From: Didymella arachidicola | Taxonomy: Eukaryota; Ascomycota; Dothideomycetes; Pleosporales; Didymellaceae | DNA length: 64,000 nt | Assembly: GCA_016630955.3 (NCBI GenBank) | Contig: CM049996.1 | Coordinates: forward strand, 682,001-746,000 | Direction: 5' to 3' | Shown here: one piece after another, positions 1 through 9,820 of the stretch | How the letters are laid out: every line of letters begins with the position of its first letter | Numbering within the stretch: the stretch's first letter is position 1 | Notes under the pieces: model-generated | Seen by the model: only the letters and a program-made list of their open reading frames with translations | The model's database searches: none | What the model was told of the DNA's origin: nothing | Position numbers and translations under genes: made by a program

Positions 1-725
1 CTTCTCGCTCATGAGGTGGATGATTTGCTCACCACAACCGAAGCCAACATCGATGAGACACCTCGAGCGATCAGACGCTGTCCTTTCGGAGAAGCCAGCT
101 TCAGCAAGCACAAGGTCCAGCAGGTCTCGACACGCCTCGGCCAAGCTCTTTGATCTGGAGGACTCGATGCCGCTCGGCTGGCCATTGGGTCAGTCGACTC
201 TTTTTGGGTTGAAAAAAGCCTACTGACCTTCCAGTAACCCATGTTCATCCACATAGGTACATGCGCATTAAGATGCAGCCTTCCATGCTGCAAGCCATAC
301 ACAGTTTTCACGTCCTTCTTGCTTCGAAGCTCCAACAATAAAGGCGTTACCACAGACAGTACAATCGCAGCAATTCGGAGTTTGACTCGAAGCTCGCCGT
401 CTTCAGGAGGTGGTGGCGATACCAGCCCAGACAAAAGCATGGTAAGGAGCAAGGAAACGCCAGAGTACTTCAATAGCTTCTTGTGTTGGGGGATGGTGGT
501 TCTTTCACCGTGATCTTGACGCTCTCCAAAATTCCAAGCGCTGATGATGGTCGAGGTAAAGAACAATGTCTGTAACCCAAGAGACAAAGCTTCGAGTATC
601 GCTGACTTTTCGCGGCCGCTCCTCCAATGTTTGTGCACAATGGCAGGATATTGCTGAACATACCATGGTGAAACATGCCACCACACGGCAGCGAGAGAGG
701 CGGCCTTGGCAATGCGTAAAATCAT
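1..725 (-). CDS. Membrane-anchored SAM-dependent methyltransferase, 3' end cut by the window
   Basis: Two exons are visible: 725-228 and 177-1, with an intron 227-178 (GTCAGT donor, GACTGAC branch, CAG acceptor, phase 0). The ATG at 725 gives about 166 residues of N-terminal region with several hydrophobic stretches that look like membrane segments, ending in HVPMWMNMGYWK. After the intron the frame continues through SLAEACRDLLDLVLAEAGF to LIDVGFGCGEQ, the glycine-rich SAM-binding motif I, and then runs off base 1. The MN(L/M)GYW plus motif I order is typical of fungal class I methyltransferases that act on lipophilic substrates. The substrate is unknown. It lies 184 bp downstream of the FAD oxidoreductase on the same strand, which suggests shared use. 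The intron placement is firm because the ORF reading through it loses the motif. Confidence 0.8.
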
Positions 726-909
726 AGCGGTGTTGTGTCGGCGATATGGTCGGGTGCTTCAATTGAGGATTCAGGTTGGGCATCTTTGTGGTGTATAGCT
801 CTAACCAGTTCGGGGATAGTCAAGAGGTCGCAAGGCAGCTGCGACTTTCCCCACGCAGCCGCTGTTCGAATCGGCGAGCAAATGATTGAGATTTGCGGTT
901 TGAATTGTT

Positions 910-2289
910 CTATCTCCAGGGTATCTTTACATCCAGGGCCTCCGCGACTCGCATGGCTGAAACCACGCAACCTTCTAACAATACCATACCATCCCAACAC
1001 CAGCCACCAACAAGGTAGACACCGTCATCGCCATTCCTCCATGATGGGATTGCCTTCTCATCGCTATAAGACGCCGGAGTATCTCCCAATATCGCATTGA
1101 CAATACGCTGACTCTGTGGGTTCCGAAGAACGCGTGTAAACTTGGCAGAGTGGATGATTCGCGACTCTTCTAAGGGACTCAACGGACAGGTCGTCACGAT
1201 TGCACCGCAGGGTTGAATGTGATGCGACTCCGTCTTGTGCTTGTTAGACGTTGAGGTGTTCAGATGGATCAGCTGCGCATCGCCGCCTCCCCGGCCTGCT
1301 GGTTTCTGCTCATGGCCAAAATTTAGCACAGTGTCGTCTGTGTGCACAATGCTCTGAACGACAGCAGTCGGTATGCGCGCCATATAGTGCCGTAACGGCC
1401 CAAAAATCTGTCCCACAACGTCCGGCGCAACCGCAAGAATGACTTTGTCGAATATCTCAGTCTCTTTTCGCCCACCAGCGTTCTTCCACGATAACCGCAC
1501 GCCTTTCTCTTGTGGCTCAACCGCGACAACGACGGCATTGAGCTCATACTGTATGCCTTTTGCCAACCGGTCTTGCGCTGCTCGGACTCCTTCTGAGACA
1601 ATGTAGTGGGGCGCGCGGTGTGTTCCTCGTTTGTATTCGGTAAGATCGGTGGCAGGAAAAGCAAGCAGAGCGTCGTGAGGACATGTCGTTACGCTCGAGA
1701 TGAGAGGAAGGACAAAGTACGTGACGAAGCGCTCAGGCACCCACGTTCTCTGGAAGTATGCTTGCAGCGTCTCGCCTGAATACGGAGCTACGAAGAAGCA
1801 GCAAAGCGAGAAGTGGACGTAGCAAAAGGCAAGGAACCCAAGTTCAAGCAGGTATGATATCCAGTTGACGCCATTGGGTCGCACAGAGAGCTGATGCAGA
1901 TTCGATGCGTGCGTGAAGTAGGGCGATCTCGCTTGCGCGAACTCGAACAGGAAAGGCTGCGACTGGTATTGAATGCCCAGGTAGTCGTACATAGACCTCA
2001 GGTTGCTGTAGAAGCCTCCAGCGAAGGCGCGCATGGGCAGGTCGACGCGGTCGGACGATGTGTGCGTGGCATCAGGGATAGAGACTGAGGCGGAATCGAG
2101 AGAAAGTGTATTGCCCTGCACAGATTGTCAGTCTTCCTGGCTGTTGTCGACAGCAAGTGCGCGACATACCGACTCGAAAATCTTCGTCGCGTATCTCTTG
2201 CGCCGGTCTTGTTTGAGCAAGTGAGCTGTAACAAGCCCCGCCATACCCGAGCCTACAACAGCGACCCTTACATGTTGCTGCGAGTCCAT
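910..2289 (-). CDS. FAD-dependent amine-oxidase/phytoene-desaturase-like oxidoreductase
   Basis: Exon 1 is 2289-2170 and exon 2 is 2115-910; the intron 2169-2116 has a GTATGT donor, a CTGAC branch and a CAG acceptor in phase 0, giving 441 residues. Residues 7-25 hold the dinucleotide-binding motif VAVVGSGMAGL. The C-terminus has the second FAD contact, DGVYLVGGWCWDG, near residue 410. This pairing of motifs belongs to the NAD_binding_8 / amino-oxidase superfamily. Such proteins often sit beside cyclopropane-synthase-like methyltransferases in bacteria and fungi, and here a methyltransferase lies just downstream. The substrate cannot be told. A hydrophobic segment near residues 125-155 could dip into a membrane. 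The upstream ATG was chosen because without exon 1 the protein lacks its FAD motif. Confidence 0.85.
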
Positions 2290-2738
2290 GTTCCGGGTCA
2301 GGAGCCGTCAATCAAGCTATGCAGGAGGCTTGGAGTCGAGTGGCTAGCAGACATGGTGTGAGCTATTGCGGTGCTCCTCGGTAGCGGAATGTTTCCAAGC
2401 TGTCGGAGGAAATCCGCAAGGGGTAGTAGCTGCGACAAGCCAATTGCTGCAATTAAGAGAACAGCAAATAGCTGTCAAGTGGGGCTAATTAATGTTGCCC
2501 TTTGGGACACGGCTCAGAAAAGAGTTCGAGATAACGAATGTATACGTCACAATAATCTGCTGATTGGATGACGCGTGCAGGAACAACGCGCTTGCCATGC
2601 CGGTGCAACAACAACGGTCGTGGCAACGTCGTTGATAGCATACGCATACCATCCTTTAGAACCGGAGAACGACATTCAGTTGCGACACTTCACGCGAGAA
2701 CATCAAACGGGATGTCAGGCACAGACAAGGCGCCAGCA
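2290..2738. promoter_or_regulatory. Divergent intergenic region between FAD oxidoreductase and FMO
   Basis: A 449-bp stretch separates two divergently read flavoenzyme genes. I see no coding signal and no clear TATA box. It probably holds both promoters, which would allow co-regulation. This is inference from layout only. Confidence 0.4.
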
Positions 2739-4756
2739 ATGCGCATTGCTGTTATTGGTGCAGGGTGCGTGCTTGCAGACAGGGACCAGCGCACCTTACC
2801 TATAATTGACACGTGATTAGACCTGGAGGGTTGACTACGTTAAAAACCCTCCTTGAGGCGTCTACTTCGGAGAGACCGATTGAAGCTGTGTTGTTCGAAG
2901 CGTAGGTTCCCAATGTACTGGCTATCCAGTCAAGTCCACCGAGGTCCTTGAACGGTCGCTAAGTGGCAAGCAGTGAAGAAGGCGTTGGAGGCACATTCCA
3001 GTACCGGTCCTACGAAAATGCTGAGCTGGTATCGTCGAAGCAATTGACGACCTTCTCTGATTATCGGTTCCCGCTATCTGCTCCAGATCACATATCTTTG
3101 CCGCAATATGTTCAATACCTTCAGCAATACGTCGAACACTTTGCACTTGGTCCTCGTATCAAGTTGGGATGTCCAGTCACGAGCATCACACCTCTCGAGA
3201 AGACATCTGACTCTAAGTGGAGACACAGAGTCAAGTATGTGGATAGAAAGAATGACAACGAAGAGCGCACCTTCGACTGCTCGCATGTGGCCATTTGCAC
3301 GGGTTAGTAACGCATGTACATGGGAAACAGATGCGAGCTTACTGTCAAAGGTCTTCATGTAGAGCCAAACATACCTACTATACCCGGCATTGAGAATCTG
3401 AGAGGAGAAGCCTTGCACTCCTCGCAGTACAAAGGTCGCGCACAACTTGCCGGCCATGATGTCCTGATCATGGGCTGCGGCGAAACCGGCATGGGTACGG
3501 GCACGCCAGATCGTCGAGAACCTGGGGCTAACACTTTCAGATATCGCCTATGAGGCCATGAAGACTGACGCTAGATCTGTGACTATGTGTTTCAGGACCG
3601 GTTTTCTGTCCTTCCCCAAAGCACTTTCTCGGTTCAAGGTCTTCGGCAAGCAGTTCAAGGGCGGACTACCTATCGACGGACTCATTACTAATCTCTTCGA
3701 AACCGCCTACGTTCACAATGCAGTCGCGGCAAGTCGGATGCGCTGGTTCGTATCCGATTTCGTCATCAAGCGCGTTTTGTGGTTCCTTACAGGCACGCAA
3801 GCTGGCATGAATCAACACGTCGGTGCTCTGCCTCATGATCGCTTGGGTAGAGCTTTTGTCTTCCTCAACAAAAGCAGCAAAGCTATGCCCTACCTCAATC
3901 GACCATATCAAGAGAAGCACCCTCTCGATTTCCTGGGTAACGGCTATGTGGACCCTCCGGAAGATGCACAGTCGAAGAGATGGGTCGATACATGTACCTT
4001 CCCTGAGCGCATCGACAAGACTGGAAAAGTCATTTTCCAAAGGAACACCGAACGCAAGGACTGGAAACGTATGAAGAACGCAGAGGTCAGACCGACCCTT
4101 GTGGTCTACTGTACCGGTTACAAGCAATCTTTCTCGTACCTTGACCCATCTTACAAGACTGCCTCGGATGCCACAGCACGCAACATAGTTGCGCCAGACG
4201 AACCGACGGTTGCTTTTATTGGCTTCGTTCGACCAGGTGTAGGTGCTATTCCGCCCATTGCAGAACAACAGGCAATGTGGTGGACTGCCCTCATCACCGG
4301 ACGAATGGTGATGCCGACTGACCCTCCACATTACCATCTGCTTGCCCCCGATACCGCCCGAATCAGGTATGGTGTTGACCACAGCGCATACATGAGTACT
4401 CTCGCGAAGGATTTTGGCGGCGCGCCAGGGATGATCGAGCTGTGGCGGACACACGGTCTGAAAGTGCTGTTAATCTACTGCTTTGGTGCTAGCTTTGTCA
4501 CATTTTACAGGCTCACGGGTCCCTTCAAGAGTGAAGCTGCGCCTGGGATTACGAAGTCCGAATTGGCTGAGACAATCCTGCGCAGAGGGGTCCTCGGCAA
4601 TCTGTTCTTTGGTGTGAGTGCTTCCAAGAATACCGCATGCGTAAGTTTATTGACCCTTACCAGGTGATTCCCATGATATTTTATGGTCTGATTAATGGCG
4701 CTGCTTTGCTTCTGGAAACACTGCATCTTCTGCCACAGGAAAAGGCCGCTATGTAG
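2739..4756 (+). CDS. Flavin-containing monooxygenase (dimethylaniline monooxygenase type)
   Basis: Six exons: 2739-2764, 2821-2901, 2971-3302, 3351-3494, 3541-4613 and 4664-4756. Their sum is 1749 nt, 582 residues. The FAD motif MRIAVIGAGPGGL is split by intron 1, the second Rossmann motif MGCGETGMD by intron 4. The FMO fingerprint appears as LRGEALHSSQYKG, and VGGTFQYRSYENAELVSSKQ is typical of fungal FMOs. Family members oxygenate soft nucleophiles (N or S) with NADPH and O2. The last exon ends in a hydrophobic tail (IPMIFYGLINGAALLLETL), a likely membrane anchor. All introns are 46-69 nt. The acceptor of intron 2 is a tandem AAG/CAG, so a one-residue isoform difference is possible. It is divergent from the FAD oxidoreductase. 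The natural substrate is unknown. Confidence 0.88.
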
Positions 4757-5278
4757 GGCATTGTTCCCGTCGGCGACTGAAGTAAGCAGACGACGTGGAC
4801 ACGGCCTCTCTGAACGATACCTTCGATGGCTGGCTTGGTAGAGACTGACCATATACCTTGACAACTACCGAGAATTAGATGTCTTTTCATCCTTCATATA
4901 TTTGCAGCTACCGTTTTTCACCGCAAGAACGCGCAGCGCTGGAGTCGTTTGTGTTACTCTGACAGCGTGTAATCAGCCCTAGTGACAACCCCGCGTCCGA
5001 GTAAGGTTTCACCGCTGTGGGCAGTGCAAGTGTGCCCAATCAGGACAATAAAGGGAGAGTCCCAATGACGGACAACTATGTTGCGGCTTATGGCCCAGAT
5101 AAATCGGTGGGAGGGTTGATTGCAATGATAGACGATAGTGAACGCCCCCCATCCGTGTTATTGCATCTACCCGAACAGAAAGCGACACTGATAAGACACA
5201 AGCTGAGCTGATACTAAAGTCTTTTGCTACAGCCGTTTCTCATCAGAGTGCAAGAACCATCGCATTCGCTGAATCAAT
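4757..5278. other. Intergenic, FMO 3' flank and permease promoter
   Basis: About 520 bp with no supportable gene. It contains the FMO terminator region and the promoter of the downstream permease gene. No repeats were seen. Confidence 0.4.
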
Positions 5279-7166
5279 ATGGACTTTACCGAAAGAAGGA
5301 ACGACTACGACTCGAAGGTCTTCACGGATCTCGAGCGCTGTAAGTGACAGAAGCATTTGCTGCTTTGAATGCTCACCTGACTGCAGACGCAGTGCCATCT
5401 CAGCATCAGGGTCAGATTCAGAACGTTCATCTCGAGGGCCTTGTGCTTCAAAATGAAGAAGCGAGGAGCATGAGCGGTGTAGAGACAATCTCTGCTGGTT
5501 GGATCATTTGCAACAGCTGGGCAGGCATTGCTGCCACCTTTGCCCTGGCCATTGCACAAGGTGGCCCGGTGACATTGGTATATGGCCCTATCATCATGTG
5601 TGTCATGGTCGGTGCTTGCGCTATCTCGCTGGCGGAGCTGGCGAGCGTTTATCCTACTGTGAGTCGCGATCCACAACGATCGATCTGAGAGTGCTGACGA
5701 CCTAGGCTGGCGGTCAGTACCACTGGGTCTCGATTCTGGCGTCTGAAAGATGGAGTCACGGGCTGGTAAGCTGACTTGCACGCCATGACGCGAGTCAAAT
5801 GGACACTGATAGCTATCAGAGCTACTGCTGCGGAGCCACGAACGTCTTCTCCTGGATAGCGATCTGTGCAGGCGTTGCCATAATTGTTCCCCAATTGTGC
5901 ATTGGTATGGCCGTATCCTGGAATCCATCGTATATCCCGCAGGCGTGGCACGCTTTCCTTGTATACCAAGCCATCAACGTTCTAGTCCTGGTGTACAACA
6001 TTTACCTGCTTCGACGCACCATGTGGGTTCATGATCTCGCTTGTAAGTCAAGGATCTTATTCCGCGACGGCCATGGCGTTGTTACTGACTGAGTGGACGA
6101 ACAGTCCTGGTGTCTATTAGTAGTTTCCTTGTGATCGTCATCACTTGCCTCGTGCGAACCGCGCCGCACTTCCAATCAACCGAATTTGTCTGGACAACCT
6201 TACTCAATGAAAGTGGCTGGTCTAACGGCATCGCATTCCTCACTAGTCTCGTCTCGCCGAACTACATGTATGCCGGCATCGATGGTGCGGTGCACCTGGC
6301 AGAGGAATGCAAGAACCCAAGAGTAGTCGTTCCCCTGGCGTTGATGAGCACCGTGTCCATTGGCTTCGTCACATCTTTCATCTTCGCCGTTATCATGATG
6401 TATTGTACCCGCGATTTGGAGGCTGCGGTTACGACAGCGACTGGGTTTGTGCTGCCTTTCAGTGACCTTCCCCCCTTTTGCTGATATGATCTCTTAGAGT
6501 ACCTGTTTACGGGATCTGGCGCCAGGCCACTCGGTCAGATGTCGCTACGACAATCTTCTTGCTCCTTCTTCTGCTCGCAGCCGTCTTCGCGCTGAATGCG
6601 ACCCACCAAACAGCCTCTCGGCTAACTTGGTCTTTCGCACGGGACAACGCGATGTTCGGCAGTCGCTGGCTCGGAAAAACCAACGAGAAGCATCAGGTAC
6701 CCATCGCTGCCTTGACCTTCAACTTCGCGGTCATGTTCATTATTGGCTGCATCTACTTGGGTTCGACATCTGCTTTCAATGCCTTCATCGGTACTGGTTT
6801 GATCTTACAGCATATTACATATGCCTTTCCGGCAGTGCTGCTCATGATGCGCAAGCGTACTACAAAGTGGCTGCCTACTTCACGTTCTTTCAAGGTGCCA
6901 GCATTCGTCGGCTAGGCGGCGAATCTGACCACGGTGGGCTTTGCGATCTTCGTCTTAATGTTCTACGACTTTCCGACAGTCGTACCGGTGACAGGTATGA
7001 GCATGAGTTAGTCTGGCCCATACTGATTTGGTCTTGCTGTGACTGACTTCATCTAGACTACGCGTCGGCAGTCATCGGCATGATGGCCATCTTCACAGTC
7101 GCTAACTGGTTCGGACATGCGCGCAAGCACTTTCATGGCCCGCGCTTGCAAGTCGTAATGGACTAA
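5279..7166 (+). pseudogene. APC-family amino-acid/GABA/choline-type permease with in-frame TAG
   Basis: Seven exons fit consensus splice sites and phase: 5279-5339, 5387-5658, 5706-5765, 5820-6042, 6105-6444, 6498-6994 and 7057-7166. They sum to 1563 nt, 520 codons plus the terminal stop. The start region and the segment after ARSMSGVETISAGW match the fungal amino-acid permease family, with about 12 hydrophobic segments expected. In exon 6 codon 458 is TAG (6913-6915), in the sequence VPAFVG-stop-AANLTTVGFAIF. Family members usually have GW at this place, so this looks like Trp TGG to TAG. Downstream coding continues in frame with a good intron to a normal end, FHGPRLQVVMD. Either the gene is a recent pseudogene, it makes a product lacking the last membrane segments, or there is a sequencing error. 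The intron 6445-6497 uses a weaker GTTTGT donor. Confidence 0.75.
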
Positions 7167-7966
7167 ATAGATATTCTCGTATACGGGCATGTGGTGCGAG
7201 TGTGCAAGTAAGCGTCCAGTCTGATCGACTCTCGCCGTAAAGTTACCACGTCTCGAGGCCACAATTCAATTGTGGCTGCTTACTCCAAGCCATACAAAAT
7301 TGCGCCTTGGGTTGCGCCAACTGACCCAAAGCTGCGGATGCTCTTCTAGTACTGTACGCCGCAACCGAGCGTCAGCCACAGCCTGATGTTTACTCATGAA
7401 GTCACAGTCTCTGATGTCGTTGCGCCAGCTATAGTTGTGTTTGATGATGATACAAACGGTTACAGATCATTGGTCCTTCCAATGGCGCTCGAGGACGATC
7501 TGTTGCGCCGAGCAGTAATTAGCTATTGTGGCTGCACAGCATCTCAGTCGTCAGCAGCCCGAATCCCAAGGGGCAGCCGGGGCTAGACGCACTGCTGTCA
7601 TCTCATGCTTACGTAACGATTCCTTACAGCAGTCTGCCGACAAGGAGTTTAATAAGTCTTTGATGGTGCTTCTTGTGGGCGAAACAGTGACCGGAAGTGC
7701 TGACTATCGCTTCTTCGTCCACATGGTGCTCAAGGGGTATGTGGAATCTGTTCAATAATCTATAACCGCGCGAGAGCAGATGTCTATTACAGTAGATAAC
7801 GACTACTCTCCTTGTCTTCTTTACAATTCTTATGTCCAATATACATAGATCGCTGAATTATGTGCCAATTAGCGCTCGGTCTCGCTGACATCACCAGGCA
7901 TCAATCGCTAACCACGGTAATATGACACGCATCCCAATGGAACAACAGCAGGATTACGTACCTAAA
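7167..7966. other. Convergent intergenic region, no gene seen
   Basis: Roughly 800 bp between the permease and the converging aminotransferase. Short ORFs here have no recognisable motif, start context or splice structure. I see no repeats or RNA gene. Confidence 0.4.
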
Positions 7967-9373
7967 TCAACATCGCTGCTCAAAGAACGCATCTAACTTT
8001 GCGATCGCGTCCCTCATCGTTGCTTCTGTCAGCGAGAACCGTATTCTTGCCCAACCAGGCTCGCCTTCCTTTCCTCGATACATATGACCGGGACTGACTT
8101 TGAGGCCAGCTTCAAGGAGCTGCGCGAAGTAACGGCTTTCGTGCTCCGTAGTACCAAGACTTTTTGCCAGTCTGGCAAACACAAAGAGCCCGTGTGTCGG
8201 CTCCACAAACTTGATGTCCCACTTTTGTAGGCAGTCCGCAAGTATTTGGTAAGATGCTGTCAACCTCTCCGAGTTGAGCGCCAGCAGGGTCGGCAGATGT
8301 GACGATGAGAGCAGTGACGAAAGACACAGCGTAGAGATAGTACTCGCATGCGTCGCTGTCAATTGTTCCACAGCTCTAACGAGCTCGGGATTGTGTTGCG
8401 AGATGAGACAGCCCTTTGAACGTCAACCTTGCGCCGATGTACTGCAGGATCAGACTTACCACTCTCAGGCCACTGATGCCGAATAACTTGCTTGCACTCC
8501 AGACTACATGCACGCGACTAGTTTCGACCTTGATCGCGCCTTCTGGCAGGAACGGGCCTGTCAGAGACAGCACACTGACAAACTCTTCGCTCTTCTTGAC
8601 GTGGCCCAGATCAGTCAAACCGTAGAGCTCGTCGGAGATCAGGTGCAACCCTCGCTCTTGACAGAACTCCAGACATTCGATGAGCACATTCCTAGGATAG
8701 CATCTTCCCAATGGGTTGGATGGGTTCGTCAGCAAGATTGCCTTGATACGGCTTTTTACGGGCGAGAAGTCGTACGCTGCTTGGAGCGAGGGAATGAGGT
8801 AGCTAGCATAATTGATCAACGTTGGCGGCTGAGCGACAACAACATTAACGTTGGCCCGTGAGGATACTAGAGGATCGAAGCCAGCTGCGCAATTTAGTGC
8901 AAGTCTTTGGACAGCAGGGCATTACTTACGCCAATATGGGCCGGGTACGAGGATGCTATCTCCGTCATCGCACACGGCATTGATCAGGTGTTCAATTGCG
9001 TCGCTGGCGCCAGCAGTCAGGACTACATGCTCGCGCTGCACAGGCTGTAGAGGATTGAAGTATGAGTTGAAGAATGCCGCAATGTTCTGTCGAAGCCGGG
9101 GGTTACCGCCAGGCACAGTAGGTAAAGCGAAAGTCTGCTTGCTCGGTTAGAGGATCGACAATGTTACCCGTGTTGAGTACTTGCGTCTGTTGTCATCTCA
9201 TTCTGGACGACACGCTTGAAGAAGTCGAGCAATTCAAGACGAATGACTTCGTTCTGGGCGTTTGAAAGGTCAATTGCAGGAGGACGCTGTGTTGACTGTG
9301 GGGCAAGGGTCAAAGTTGTGGGGTCATTTTTATCGATGATCTTCTCCATTCGAGACGACAGTCCTGAGTTCAT
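7967..9373 (-). CDS. PLP-dependent aminotransferase class I/II, ACC-synthase-like
   Basis: Four exons: 9373-9185, 9134-8930, 8884-8460 and 8413-7967, summing to 1266 nt, 421 residues. The fold-type I markers are in order: TFALPTVPGGNPRLRQ, GASDAIEHLI, LTNPSNPLGRCY (Asn contact), ISDELYG (Asp/Tyr contact), WSASKLFGISGLRVG (Schiff-base Lys) and ARIRFSLT (carboxylate-binding Arg). This arrangement is that of fungal 1-aminocyclopropane-1-carboxylate synthase-like enzymes, many of which are really aminotransferases or other C-S/C-N lyases. Intron 1 (9184-9135) needs a GC-AG splice: only GCAAGT keeps the phase, whereas the overlapping GT does not. The gene sits next to the permease, so a role in amino-acid-derived metabolism is possible but unproven. 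Confidence 0.88.
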
Positions 9374-9820
9374 AGCTCAAAAAGATTCCGAGTATACAGG
9401 GCTGTCGAAAGCTCGTATACGTTGACGCACTCTGTGTGCAACGTTGTCATGGTGCTCAGCTTTAGCCACAAAAACCCTTGCGGCACAGTAACTCCGAACA
9501 CGGACCCCAGCAGCCGCAGGGTTGCAGTGTGGCTGAACTTTGCTGCGTGCTGCACAAAACCCAACGAATTCCGATCCTTCATAGCATGGATGTCATATCA
9601 GATGCGGTTAAGAAGTTATAAAGGGGAATCTTGGATATGAACCGCAACACGCCAACACCTGTCCACTGATGCAAGCCCTGTCCAAACCCAATGTGCCATT
9701 TCTCTAACGCCTAGAGATGATAGAGAAACCAAGCACAACCGAACGCCGCGAAGAACGACAACGTGTAGTTTGTCTGCACGCATATGATGACAAGTAGGAA
9801 GACTAGGAAAATGGAGGGAT
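9374..9820. other. Intergenic between the TOG gene 3' end and the aminotransferase promoter
   Basis: About 450 bp. No gene is visible. It should contain the promoter of the minus-strand aminotransferase and the 3' flank of the TOG-protein gene, whose transcription runs towards it. Confidence 0.4.
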
